This document shows positions 44,224-52,849 of a stretch of DNA of 54,674 nt, one piece after another. A program made the translations under genes and the position numbers. Numbering within the stretch: the first letter of the stretch is position 1; every line of letters begins with the position of its first letter. The stretch comes from Desulfosporosinus sp. (lineage in GTDB: Bacteria; Bacillota; Desulfitobacteriia; Desulfitobacteriales; Desulfitobacteriaceae), in contig JARLHV010000171.1 of assembly GCA_031292055.1 (NCBI GenBank), positions 1 to 54,674 on the forward strand, in the 5' to 3' direction. Under the pieces are notes generated by a model that did no database searches, was not told where the DNA came from, and was given only the letters and a program-made list of their open reading frames with translations.

Positions 44224-45843
44224 ATGCTGGAGATAAATAGATTAAAGAGCGAACCGGTTCTGCTCCTAACCATAATGGCCGCTCTCAGTATAACTGTATT
44301 TTTTGTGGTATGGCCTCTGATCAAAGTGATAACTTTCCCGAAACCACAGGAATACCTTCGAGTCCTTGCCGATTCCATCTGGTATCAAGCAGCGCTGAAC
44401 AGTCTTTTCATGGTGGTTATTTCCACAGCATCCTGTACCTTGGTAGCCTTTTTATTCGCCTATACCATTGTAAGACTCGATGTGCCGCTAAAAGGTTTGT
44501 TTCGCTTTATCACGCTTCTTCCCATCGTATCTCCCCCTTTTATTGTAGCTTTATCATATATTTTATTATTTGGAGGACAGGGGCTAATCGCCAAATATAT
44601 TTTGCACATAACTATTGATATCTATGGTTGGCGTGGGTTGTGGTTTGTTCAGACGGTAACCTTCTTTCCCTATGCTTATGCGGTGATCTACAGCACTATG
44701 CAGTCCATCCCGGCGAACTTAGAGTATGCTGCCTATAACTTAGGTGCAAGCCGCTGGAGTACTTTCAAAGATGTGTTTTTCCCGTTGTGTCGGCCGGGGG
44801 TAGCCGGCGGCGCGCTGATGGCAGCGATGAACGTTCTGGCTGATTTCGGCAACCCTTTGATGATTGCCGGAAATTTTCGACTCCTGCCCACGGAAGCATA
44901 TATGCAAATGATCGGGGTTGGCGATTTGTCTACGGCGGCAATTCTGGCGACCGCGCTTTTAGTACCGGCCCTGGGCCTTTTCCTTATCAACCGTTACTGG
45001 GTAGGACAACGATCGTATGTGACCATCACCGGCAAGGAAATCTCTCTGCCCCCCATGAAAGTACTTTTGCTTGTCAAATGGGGATTATTCGCTCTATGTT
45101 TACTTATCTCCATAGTGATTATTGGAGTCTATGGCGTGCTCTTTTACGGTTCTTTTGCCAAGTTGTGGGGATATGACTGGAGCTTCAGTTGGGGGAATAT
45201 GGTTTATGTCTTGAATAAAGGCAAAGAAATCGGCAACAGCTTGAAGTTTGCCTTTTTATCCTCCCTCTTTGCAGCGTTATTTGCGTTATTATTAGCCTAT
45301 ATTGTGCAAAGAAAGCAAGTGGGCCTTAACCGGGTAGTGGATTTTCTCGCCATTCTTCCAGGTGCCATCCCCGGGGTATTTTTAGGACTGGGTTTTGCCA
45401 TGGCCTTTAATGAAAAACCGCTGGCCATGACAGGAACCTCTGCTATTATGGTGATTGCTTTAATGTTCTGGAATATTCCAACCTGTTACAGTGCCAGTAC
45501 AGCTGGGCTTCAACAGATAGGGAACTCTGTGGAAGAGGCCTCACTTAACCTCGGGGTCGGTCCATTCAGAACCTTTAAAAACATCCTGCTCCCATTGTTG
45601 AGGGATTCTTTTGTTTCTGGCCTCACCGTTTCGTTTTTAAGATCCATTACCTGTCTCAGCGTAGTTATCTTTCTTTATTCAGCGCAAACGGCAGTAAGCA
45701 CCATATCCATCCTAGGTCTGGTACAAAACGGCGAATGGGGTGGTGCCGCCGCTTTTACAACCGTTCTGGTTTCGATCGCCTTCACGGCTTTGGGCGTTGT
45801 CTGCTTTTTATTTAAAAAACAGGGCAAGTCTCTGGAAATATAA
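44224..45843 (+). CDS. ABC transporter permease with two fused transmembrane domains
   Basis: About 539 aa and twelve predicted helices. It holds two BPD_transp_1 domains with EAA-type loops: EYAAYNLGASRWSTFKDVFF in the first half and EEASLNLGVGPFRTFKNILL in the second. Duplicated permeases of this kind (FbpB/AfuB/ThiP type) act as the whole channel of a single-permease importer. The frame is open from 44134, but AAGAAGGTG at 44206 supports TTG 44221 or ATG 44224. It lies between the binding protein and the ATPase. Confidence 0.9.
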   Translation: MLEINRLKSEPVLLLTIMAALSITVFFVVWPLIKVITFPKPQEYLRVLADSIWYQAALNSLFMVVISTASCTLVAFLFAYTIVRLDVPLKGLFRFITLLPIVSPPFIVALSYILLFGGQGLIAKYILHITIDIYGWRGLWFVQTVTFFPYAYAVIYSTMQSIPANLEYAAYNLGASRWSTFKDVFFPLCRPGVAGGALMAAMNVLADFGNPLMIAGNFRLLPTEAYMQMIGVGDLSTAAILATALLVPALGLFLINRYWVGQRSYVTITGKEISLPPMKVLLLVKWGLFALCLLISIVIIGVYGVLFYGSFAKLWGYDWSFSWGNMVYVLNKGKEIGNSLKFAFLSSLFAALFALLLAYIVQRKQVGLNRVVDFLAILPGAIPGVFLGLGFAMAFNEKPLAMTGTSAIMVIALMFWNIPTCYSASTAGLQQIGNSVEEASLNLGVGPFRTFKNILLPLLRDSFVSGLTVSFLRSITCLSVVIFLYSAQTAVSTISILGLVQNGEWGGAAAFTTVLVSIAFTALGVVCFLFKKQGKSLEI

Positions 45844-45861
45844 AGGGAGGATCGGAAACGA

Positions 45862-47010
45862 GTGAAGGAAGAAACGTATATCCGCATTGAAAATGTTACA
45901 AAATCCTTTGGAGGTTTCAAGGCCATCGACCAAGTTTCGCTAGACATTCCCCAAGGCACTTTTACGACCCTGTTAGGTCCCAGCGGATGTGGAAAAACAA
46001 CTCTTTTAAGGCTGATTGCGGGCTTTTATGAAGCGGATAGCGGAACTATATGGATAGGTGGTAAAAAAGTAAACGGCATCCCGCCCTATAAACGCAACAC
46101 TCCGCTTGTTTTTCAGGAATATGCCTTATTTCCACATATGAGCATTGCCGAAAATATTACGTATGGCTTAAAAATGAATAAAACACCCCGAGAGAAAATC
46201 AAGGCAAAGCTGAAAGAGATGCTGGAAATCTTTGATCTGGAAAACCTGGGCCAAAGACTGCCTAAGCAGCTTAGCGGAGGGCAGCAACAACGGGTCGCCT
46301 TTGCCAGAGCACTGATTATGGGGCAAAAGATACTGCTACTTGATGAACCCCTGAGCAACTTGGATGCCAAGCTCAGAGTTGAGGTAAGAAACGAGCTCAG
46401 GTCTATTCAAAAGAGATTAGGGATTACTGCGGTTTATGTAACTCACGATCAGGATGAAGCCTTGTCTATGTCCGATCTGGTCGCCGTATTCGATAAAGGT
46501 TCTATACAACAGATTGGAACCCCTCGGGAGGTTTATTTCAGACCGAACAGCCGGTTTGTCGCAGGCTTTGTGGGCACTGCCAATTTCTTAGAAGGCAAGG
46601 TGGTGGATTCAACAGCCGAAAAGATTGTTGTAAAATATCAAGAGTTTGTTTTGTATTTAAATAACGATAATGCGGCGCAAAAAGGAGATAAGGTTACTCT
46701 GGTCCTTCGACCGGAGTGCCTTTCCATTGATAAAGAGGAGCATTCCAAAATTGGGCCCAGGAATACCATGAAGGGAAAAATTACGGAAAGCAGCTTTTGG
46801 GGAAGGGTAATGCGCTATTGGGTAGAGGTCGGTAATATCCAGCTTATAGTGGATGATTCCAACCCAGCTTACCATGGTGATTTCCAAGGGGAAGTCCAAA
46901 TAATCCTTGATCCGGGCAAGATTCATGTTTTTAAAAATATTACTTTGCCGAAAACCCTACCAAATGATGAAAATTTATCGCTGGGTAACTACCAAGAGAC
47001 TACCTTTTGA
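45862..47010 (+). CDS. ABC transporter ATP-binding protein with TOBE domain
   Basis: A 382-aa ATPase of the PotA/FbpC/PhnT group. The ABC domain (about residues 5-240) has Walker A LLGPSGCGKTT, Q-loop FQEYALFPHM, signature LSGGQQQR, Walker B ILLLDEPLSNLD and the H-loop THDQDEALSM. A TOBE regulatory domain (RPECLSIDK onward) fills the C-terminus. The start is GTG with GGGAGG upstream. The last eight codons, encoding GNYQETTF, lie inside the left arm of a perfect 22-bp inverted repeat whose loop contains the TGA stop. Confidence 0.92.
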   Translation: MKEETYIRIENVTKSFGGFKAIDQVSLDIPQGTFTTLLGPSGCGKTTLLRLIAGFYEADSGTIWIGGKKVNGIPPYKRNTPLVFQEYALFPHMSIAENITYGLKMNKTPREKIKAKLKEMLEIFDLENLGQRLPKQLSGGQQQRVAFARALIMGQKILLLDEPLSNLDAKLRVEVRNELRSIQKRLGITAVYVTHDQDEALSMSDLVAVFDKGSIQQIGTPREVYFRPNSRFVAGFVGTANFLEGKVVDSTAEKIVVKYQEFVLYLNNDNAAQKGDKVTLVLRPECLSIDKEEHSKIGPRNTMKGKITESSFWGRVMRYWVEVGNIQLIVDDSNPAYHGDFQGEVQIILDPGKIHVFKNITLPKTLPNDENLSLGNYQETTF

Positions 47011-47034
47011 TTAAGGTAGTCTCTTGGTAGTTAC
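46985..47034. repeat. Perfect 22-bp hairpin spanning the ATPase stop codon
   Basis: The arms 46985-47006 and 47013-47034 are exact inverted copies around the 6-nt loop TTGATT. The stop codon (47008-47010) sits in the loop, so the left arm is coding. No T-run follows; a degenerate third half-copy (GGTAGTTTCTTGG) begins at 47036. It lies between convergent genes and may end transcription in both directions. Confidence 0.9.
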
Positions 47035-47108
47035 GGTAGTTTCTTGGCCATGAGTTGAAGAATAGTATTTTCAATACCACTTTGTAAACCGGCAAGGTTC
47101 ATGGAAAT

Positions 47109-47537
47109 CTACATATTAATAATTGAACGATTGTATTTTCGCAACAGCTGTCCAAACACTTCGCATTCTTCATCAGACCAATTTTTAAGAATGTCTGCTA
47201 TTTTAGACAAGCGAGCTTGTTTGTGTTCGTTATATTCTTTTGCTCCCAAATCCGTTATCTGAAAGGAGTACGCTCGCCCATCCAATGGATCGGGAATCCT
47301 ATATACATAGCCTTTTTGTTCCAAAGCTGTCGCTTGCCTACTTATAGTAGAAATATCCAAATAAGATTCATCGGCCAATGCTTTTACTCCAGCAGATCCA
47401 TGGGCGGTTATTTGACGTAATAAGAGATATGCCGATCGATCGAGATTGCCAAATTTACTATAGGTTGTAATTAATGAGACACGGCGAAGGAGGATCGCTA
47501 ATTCAAGTTCAAGGGTTTCCAATGCCTGTTCATCCAT
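47109..47537 (-). CDS. MarR-family transcriptional regulator
   Basis: A regulator of about 142 aa with the MarR winged-helix core (SAYLLLRQITAHGSAGVKAL, ADESYLDISTISRQATALEQ, KGYVYRIPDPLDGRAYSFQI with the wing DPLDGRA). An in-frame ATG at 47570 would add 11 residues; GTGAGG before the ATG at 47537 is weak but better. It is divergent from a CBS-domain gene, whose promoter carries a TTGTAT-A-ATACAA dyad, and this protein is the obvious candidate binder. Ligand unknown. Confidence 0.88.
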   Translation of the reverse strand: MDEQALETLELELAILLRRVSLITTYSKFGNLDRSAYLLLRQITAHGSAGVKALADESYLDISTISRQATALEQKGYVYRIPDPLDGRAYSFQITDLGAKEYNEHKQARLSKIADILKNWSDEECEVFGQLLRKYNRSIINM

Positions 47538-47635
47538 GGTCTTTATTACCTCACTTTTTATACTTACCATGGCCTATTTTAACAGAAACACGCTCAGATT
47601 GGAAATACAGGCCCTGTTAATCAAAGCTTGTTGCC

Positions 47636-47668
47636 TTGACATACGTAAAATGTATTTGTATAATACAA
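47636..47668 (+). promoter_or_regulatory. Consensus promoter with MarR-type dyad
   Basis: TTGACA (47636-47641), 17 bp, TATAAT (47659-47664): a perfect consensus promoter. The 13-bp palindrome TTGTATAATACAA (47656-47668) covers the -10, so a bound dimeric repressor would block polymerase. It drives the CBS gene. Confidence 0.8.
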
Positions 47669-47728
47669 CTATATACTTTCGTGATACAACATACTTAAAA
47701 ATACAAAAATAGTATGAGGAGGATGATT

Positions 47729-48184
47729 ATGCAAGCTTATGAAATTATGATTAACCATGTCTATAAAGTTAAGGAAAGCGATACGGTACGCTCTGTCATC
47801 GAAAAATTTATGGCGTATCGTATCAGCGGCCTTCCTGTAGTTAACGAGAAAAACGCAATCGTCGCTTATGTGAGTGATGGGGACATCATGAGATATATCG
47901 GCAAGCATGATGATTTTTTTGTTGATGTTTTTGTCTTTTCAACCATAATAAAAGGGGACGATGAGGGATTTGTGGAAAGAGCACAAAGACTGCTGAATTT
48001 AAATATTATGGACATTGCCCAGAAAAAAGTTATTAAAGTTGAGTGGAATGAGGAAATCGAAAATATTGCTGCTATCTTAGGAAAAAAGAAGATCAAGAAA
48101 GTGCCAGTAGAACGTAATGGGGTAATGGTTGGAATCATTAGCCGTGGCGATGTCATCAGACATTCCTTTAAAGCCCTACTGTAA
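47729..48184 (+). CDS. Tandem CBS-domain protein
   Basis: A 151-aa stand-alone CBS pair. CBS1 spans residues 1-60 (VKESDTVRSVIEKFMAYRIS, GLPVVNEKNAIVAYVSDGDI). CBS2 spans 90-150 (VEWNEEIENIAAILGKKKIK, KVPVERNGVMVGIISRGDVI). Such pairs bind adenine nucleotides and signal energy state to partners. GAGGAGG before the ATG at 47729 is preferred over the ATG at 47714. It is driven by a consensus promoter with a dyad over the -10. It precedes an MFS exporter gene on the same strand, 139 bp on. Confidence 0.88.
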   Translation: MQAYEIMINHVYKVKESDTVRSVIEKFMAYRISGLPVVNEKNAIVAYVSDGDIMRYIGKHDDFFVDVFVFSTIIKGDDEGFVERAQRLLNLNIMDIAQKKVIKVEWNEEIENIAAILGKKKIKKVPVERNGVMVGIISRGDVIRHSFKALL

Positions 48185-48323
48185 CGTCTTTTTCTCTTTG
48201 CCCTATGCATAATTACCAGCCACTTTATTGTTCGGAAATGAAAGAGCCTCATGAGTAACGTCAATAGAGTAGAAAGAGACTTTAGGTTGACGTCACAGAC
48301 AACATCGAAAAGGAGGCGGAGGT

Positions 48324-49865
48324 TTGAAATTCCAAGAACACTTCGGAATCAGTGGTTTAGCCATGATCGGGGTTGTTTTAGGTGTCTTTATGGCGGTCTT
48401 GGATTCCAGTGTTGTGAACGTAGCTATTCCTAAAATGATGGCGGTGTATGCCACGGATCAAACGACCATTGAATGGGTTATCACAGCCTATACTCTAACG
48501 GTCGGTATGTTCACTCCCATCAGTGGTTATTTGGGTGATCGTTTTGGTGCTAAACGCATGTACGTTTTTGCCCTGGTGATCTTTGTGATTGGCTCAGGCT
48601 TGTGCGGCGCTGCTTGGAGCGCTTCCACACTCATTGCCTTTAGAATCATCCAGGCTTTGGGCGGGGCCTTATTGATGCCAATTAGTATGACCATTCTTTT
48701 CACCTTGTCAAAGCCGGAAAGACGGGGCCTGATCATGGGAATTTGGGGTATTGCGATTATGTTCGCTCCAGCCTTTGGACCAACCTTAAGTGGCTACATT
48801 GTGCAAAATCTAAATTTCCGCTTGATTTTCTACCTTAATGTTCCAGTTGGAATTATTAATATCTTTATGGCGCGAGCTTATATTCCGGAACTGAAGCCTA
48901 AAGATGCGGGCAAGTTTGACCTGCCTGGTTTTCTAACCTGCGTTATCGGTTGCTTCTGTCTCCTTTACGCGCTTTCAGACGCGCCAACCAGCGGATGGTC
49001 ATCGGTTAAGATCATTTCGCTACTCATCGCTGCAACTATTTTGCTCGCCTTTTTTGTGGTACTAGAGTTGACCTCGGATAGCCCCATGCTTGAGTTACGT
49101 CTCTTTAAAATTCGTGCTTTTCTGGCCTCCAATGTTGCGACTAGTGTGCTGTACATTGCCATGATGGGCGCACTTTTTCTCCTACCGGTCTTTTTACAGG
49201 ATTCTCTTGGGTTTAGCCCTATGCAGACGGGGTTGTTAACGATGCCGGGAGCACTGATAACTGCCATTGAGATGCCGATCAGTGGTGCGCTATTTGACAA
49301 GTTTGGAGCAAGACCTTTAGCCTTAGCGGGTCTTACCGTCATGCTGATACCATCACTTCTACTTATTAACATCAACTTCAACTGGACATACTCGGCAATT
49401 CTAGTGGTTTATATGTTGAGGTCAGGAGGCGTAGGTCTAGTCATGATGCCCCTTAGAACGGCCGGAATGAACGCTGTGCCGTCAGCGCTCGTCAATCGCG
49501 CCTCTGCCTTGCAGAACACCCTGAGTAATGTGGCAAGTTCCGTTGGAATTGCTATTTTAGGGACGGTCATGACGACCCATTCCAATTTTAGCTTTGCTTC
49601 TTATATGCAAAATGTCAGTGTGCAATCGTTGCAAAAAACTTCAGCTTATGGTCTACACCCTTCCGTGTACGGCATCACAAATTCAAGTGATATGTTGCAG
49701 TTGATGTCCGTGCTTAAACAGCTGGCTTTACAAAATGGGATACGAGAAGCCTTTATTATAGCCGCAATCTTTGTTGTTATTGCCTTATTTTCATCACTTT
49801 TTGTTACAAAAAAGCGCAAACCAGCTTATTCTCAAGAAAAGCAGGCCGTAGCCACTGAATTATAG
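48324..49865 (+). CDS. DHA2-family (EmrB/QacA) multidrug MFS transporter
   Basis: A 513-aa proton-driven exporter with 14 predicted helices. Motif D1 (VFMAVLDSSVVNVAIPKM), motif A in loop 2-3 (GYLGDRFGAKRMY) and motif C in helix 5 (GIAIMFAPAFGPTLSGY) identify the DHA2 group of drug/proton antiporters. The start is a TTG at 48324 with GGAGGCGGAGG upstream. It probably exports toxic or amphipathic compounds; substrate unknown. It is convergent with another MFS gene across a perfect hairpin. Confidence 0.92.
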   Translation: MKFQEHFGISGLAMIGVVLGVFMAVLDSSVVNVAIPKMMAVYATDQTTIEWVITAYTLTVGMFTPISGYLGDRFGAKRMYVFALVIFVIGSGLCGAAWSASTLIAFRIIQALGGALLMPISMTILFTLSKPERRGLIMGIWGIAIMFAPAFGPTLSGYIVQNLNFRLIFYLNVPVGIINIFMARAYIPELKPKDAGKFDLPGFLTCVIGCFCLLYALSDAPTSGWSSVKIISLLIAATILLAFFVVLELTSDSPMLELRLFKIRAFLASNVATSVLYIAMMGALFLLPVFLQDSLGFSPMQTGLLTMPGALITAIEMPISGALFDKFGARPLALAGLTVMLIPSLLLININFNWTYSAILVVYMLRSGGVGLVMMPLRTAGMNAVPSALVNRASALQNTLSNVASSVGIAILGTVMTTHSNFSFASYMQNVSVQSLQKTSAYGLHPSVYGITNSSDMLQLMSVLKQLALQNGIREAFIIAAIFVVIALFSSLFVTKKRKPAYSQEKQAVATEL

Positions 49866-49961
49866 TCATCGGAACGGCAGTTCAGAATGCCCACTGGGTT
49901 TGAGTTAGGAAACTAATTCCTAAACGTAGCCTTAACTTGCTTGTTAGCCATGATAATCTCG

Positions 49962-50008
49962 CATACCTCTCAACTCAATGTTCATCGAACATTGAGTTGA
50001 GAGGTATG
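49962..50008. repeat. Perfect 22-bp hairpin spanning the stop of the minus-strand MFS gene
   Basis: The arms 49962-49983 and 49987-50008 are exact inverted copies with a 3-nt loop. The TGA stop of the minus-strand MFS gene (49982-49984) crosses the loop, and its last codons (HTSQLNV) lie in one arm. This is the same arrangement and arm length as the hairpin at 46985-47034. No T-run. Confidence 0.9.
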
Positions 50009-51220
50009 TTTCTTAATTACGGTATTGATAACGATTAGAACAACCAACAAACTTGAAACTGCGCCACAGATCAAAATACCCATACCAGCCCCCAGCTTTT
50101 GCATAATGCTACCTGCAAAGAGGTTCCCGATTGGAGTTGTCCCCAAAAAAGCAAAAGAATAAACGCTCATTACTCTGCCCCGAAAGTGTTCGCTGGAATT
50201 AATTTGCATTGTTGCATTAGCAGTCGTCATAAACAAAATGTTAAAGAACCCGATAATCGCAAACAGCACAGCAGCTAACGATAAGCTGTGAATTGGTTCA
50301 ATGACCATTAGTAATAAGGATACAGCGAAAGCACTGCCAAAAAGCAGTGACAATTTAGGATTTCCCTTAGCCCAAGATGCCACTAAGAGTGCTCCAATAA
50401 ATGAACCAGCCCCTGTGGCAGAGAGGAGCAAACCATAGCCACTCACACCGAGATTAAGAACTTCAGCGGCATACAAAGGAATAATGATATTATAATTCAT
50501 CACGAAAGTACCTACTGCTAACGTAGATAAAACGGCGCTCCGTAGAGGAGGGGATTGTTTGATATATTTCAAGCCTTCAAGTATTTCGACAAGCACCTTC
50601 TTTTGAACTTTTGTAGTTTCAAAGGGTTTTGTTTTGATCAAAGAGAGGCCAATAATTACTGGGATGAAGCTAATTCCGTTCACAAAAAACAACGGCCCTG
50701 CACCATACTTGGCCATTAACACTGCAGACAGTGCAGGACCAATCATTCTGGCCACGTTGAAAACAGCCGAGTTGAGACCAATAGCACTTCTAAGATCTTT
50801 TTTCTCAACTAATTCCGTTATAAATGTTTGGCGGGTAGGTTGATCAAGCGTATTAACGAGACCGAGGAGCACCGCTAGAATAAGAACATTCCAATAGGTG
50901 ACATGCCCCGACCAAACCAGGAGAGCTAAAATGAAGGCCTGGAGCATTAAGCTTATTTGGGTAAAAATAATCAAGCGCTTTTTGGGATATCTATCAATAA
51001 CTACTCCTGCAAACAGAGATAAGCACATGACTGGTCCAAACTGGGCAGCACCAAGTAGACCTAACAACAGCGCAGATTTGGTCAGTGAATAGACCAGCCA
51101 TTGTTGAGCAGTAGCCTGCATCCAAGTGCCAATTAAAGAAATACATTGGCCGAACCAATAATAACGAAAATTACGCTGGGTTAAGGCGGGGTAGGTTTCC
51201 TTTAGTTTAGCTAGCATCAT
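49982..51220 (-). CDS. MFS_3-type (EntS-like) major facilitator transporter
   Basis: A 412-aa transporter with about 12 helices. The N-terminus LTQRNFRYYWFGQCISLIGT, the TWMQATAQQWLVYSLTKSAL stretch and DQPTRQTFITELV are typical of the MFS_3/EntS group, which exports siderophores and drugs. It follows a MarR gene on the same strand by 60 bp, a common repressor-efflux pair. The coding end forms part of a perfect 22-bp hairpin. Substrate unknown; given the NRPS upstream in this window, export of a peptide metabolite is possible but unsupported. Confidence 0.9.
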   Translation of the reverse strand: MMLAKLKETYPALTQRNFRYYWFGQCISLIGTWMQATAQQWLVYSLTKSALLLGLLGAAQFGPVMCLSLFAGVVIDRYPKKRLIIFTQISLMLQAFILALLVWSGHVTYWNVLILAVLLGLVNTLDQPTRQTFITELVEKKDLRSAIGLNSAVFNVARMIGPALSAVLMAKYGAGPLFFVNGISFIPVIIGLSLIKTKPFETTKVQKKVLVEILEGLKYIKQSPPLRSAVLSTLAVGTFVMNYNIIIPLYAAEVLNLGVSGYGLLLSATGAGSFIGALLVASWAKGNPKLSLLFGSAFAVSLLLMVIEPIHSLSLAAVLFAIIGFFNILFMTTANATMQINSSEHFRGRVMSVYSFAFLGTTPIGNLFAGSIMQKLGAGMGILICGAVSSLLVVLIVINTVIKKHTSQLNVR

Positions 51221-51280
51221 TAAATCACTCGCTTTTATAGTTACTTTTTCTAATTATATTTCTAAAATCTTACTATGAGA

Positions 51281-51715
51281 TTATTTCGAATCTGCTAACG
51301 ATGAAGCCAGTCGCTCAAGAAGTTTCAGCAGATTCTCTTGCTCGTCGGCTGAAAACTCACCCAGTCCATCTGTAAGGCGTTTAGCCCATATAGATTCTAC
51401 GTTCTGAATCAATGCCTGTCCCTTTGCAGTGAGGCTAACAAATTTGATCCGAGCATCATGGGTATCGGAAATCCGGCGGATTAAATCGGATTTTTCAAGG
51501 CGATCAGCCATTTGAGATACCGTACTAGGACGTACGCCAAATTTCTCAGCGAGATCACCGATAGTACTCATTTCTACTCTGTATACATGCCGAAGCAGTA
51601 TCCACTGTAGCCTTGTAATGCCTTCGTCTGCCTCTGTCAAGGCACCCTTACGAAGATGCCGGTTAATCGATTGCCAATGAGTTAAGAATTGGTCGATGAG
51701 TTCATTGTCAAACAC
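51281..51715 (-). CDS. MarR-family regulator of the adjacent MFS gene
   Basis: A 144-aa MarR protein. The winged helix is clear (TRLQWILLRHVYRVEMSTIG, DLAEKFGVRPSTVSQMADRL, wing SDTHDARIKFV), and the flanking helices would form the dimer. The start is a GTG at 51715 with AAGGGGG upstream. It is first in a two-gene unit with the MFS exporter, and a dyad overlaps the -10 of its own promoter. It probably represses both genes until a drug or phenolic ligand binds. Confidence 0.9.
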   Translation of the reverse strand: MFDNELIDQFLTHWQSINRHLRKGALTEADEGITRLQWILLRHVYRVEMSTIGDLAEKFGVRPSTVSQMADRLEKSDLIRRISDTHDARIKFVSLTAKGQALIQNVESIWAKRLTDGLGEFSADEQENLLKLLERLASSLADSK

Positions 51716-51741
51716 TTTATAGCCCCCTTAGCTTTATATTA

Positions 51742-51773
51742 TTTAGTTAACCAAAATAATTTAAAGCTGTCAA
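51742..51773 (-). promoter_or_regulatory. Promoter and dyad operator of the marR-MFS unit
   Basis: On the minus strand TTGACA (51773-51768) and TTAACT (51750-51745) are 17 bp apart. TTTAGTTAACCAAA (51742-51755), an imperfect palindrome, covers the -10 and suits a MarR dimer. Confidence 0.65.
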
Positions 51774-51829
51774 GTGACGTTGAAGCATTGTATAATCATA
51801 TAAATTAATAACCAATGGAAGTGATTTTA

Positions 51830-52462
51830 TTGAGTACTACGTCTGACAACAAAAATGAATTTTTTTCAGAAAGTAAATTTGATGCTATTAAGAATATTTT
51901 TATTAATGTTATTGAACTATCAAAAATGATATGCAAATTAAAACTGAATAATGGGGATAGAGCAGTTGATTGTACAATGGGTAATGGAAATGACACTGAA
52001 TTATTATGCCGTTTAGTTGGAAATGAAGGTAAAGTATATGCTTTTGATATACAAGAAGAGGCTGTTATAAATACAAGCAAGAAGCTTCAAGCGTTTAATT
52101 TTCTTGAAAGAGCTGAAATCATACTTGATGGCCACCAAAATATTGATAACTATATCCAAGAAAAAGTTAGATTAGTAATATTTAATCTCGGTTATCTACC
52201 AAAGGGGAATCATCAGATTACTACAAAAAAGGAAACCACCCTGGAAGCTGTTCAAAAATGTTTAAACATACTTGAACCTAATGGAATCATATTACTTATT
52301 ATCTATCCAGGACATGAAAATGGTAAAATCGAAAAAGAGGCCTTGGAAAATTTTACATCAGGATTAAACCAGAAAAAATACAATGTGGCAAAATTATGCT
52401 TTACAAATCAGATTAATAATCCACCAGAACTTATTTGTATTGAAAAAGTTTGTCCGAAATAG
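51830..52462 (+). CDS. MnmM/YtqB-type SAM-dependent methyltransferase
   Basis: A class I methyltransferase of about 210 aa. Motif I is VDCTMGNGNDTELL, the acidic end of beta 2 is YAFDIQEEAV, and the post-IV motif FNLGYLPKGNHQITT is typical of the YtqB group. B. subtilis YtqB/MnmM methylates the wobble uridine (nm5s2U34) of tRNAs, so tRNA modification is the likely role. An ATG at 51815 is in frame, but GGAAGTGAT at 51817-51825, nearly a perfect anti-SD match, points to the TTG at 51830. It is divergent from the marR-MFS unit. Confidence 0.85.
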   Translation: MSTTSDNKNEFFSESKFDAIKNIFINVIELSKMICKLKLNNGDRAVDCTMGNGNDTELLCRLVGNEGKVYAFDIQEEAVINTSKKLQAFNFLERAEIILDGHQNIDNYIQEKVRLVIFNLGYLPKGNHQITTKKETTLEAVQKCLNILEPNGIILLIIYPGHENGKIEKEALENFTSGLNQKKYNVAKLCFTNQINNPPELICIEKVCPK

Positions 52463-52602
52463 ACGTGCTTCATTCCTCAGACCAAGTCAGAGGATGTCAT
52501 TGGCTATCTTCTTTTAGTCATGCTATAATTAAGAGGACACTATTTTCATCCTAAATTGCTTGATGACTTATTTTTAGGATTATTTCAACAATTAAATATT
52601 TT

Positions 52603-52740
52603 ATCGCTTAATTCTATCTAGAAGCGGGGGAACCATTTTTGGGGTGAATCCTTCACATTTAATTTTTTTGTGAGGGTAGGGTTACTTTTCGACCCGAATC
52701 CGTCAGCTAACTTCGTAAGCGTTGAAAGTGAGGAAACGAG
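52603..52740 (+). promoter_or_regulatory. c-di-AMP (ydaO-yuaA) riboswitch
   Basis: All ydaO landmarks occur in order: CGCTTAATTCT, GAAGCGGGGGAACCA, GGGGTGAATC, a variable hairpin, GGTAGGG, GACCCGAATCCGTCAGCTAA and CTTCGTAAGCG. The aptamer is followed by GTTAGCTG (about 52785-52792), which can pair with CAGCTAAC in the aptamer, and then by a terminator. It is a transcriptional OFF design upstream of the citrate synthase gene. Confidence 0.95.
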
Positions 52741-52794
52741 CTTGAGCATACTGTAGCTTTGCTTTGTTATTCCTTTGCCTTTTACGTTAGCTGT

Positions 52795-52825
52795 AACCCT
52801 AGACACGCTTTGTCTAGGGTTTTAT
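52795..52825 (+). terminator. Riboswitch-controlled terminator before citrate synthase
   Basis: An 11-bp stem (AACCCTAGACA / TGTCTAGGGTT, 52795-52805 with 52811-52821), a 5-nt loop and a following TTATTTATT. It lies 25 bp before the citrate synthase ribosome site and would stop leader transcripts. Confidence 0.88.
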
Positions 52826-52849
52826 TTATTCAAATGGAGGGATTTGTAT

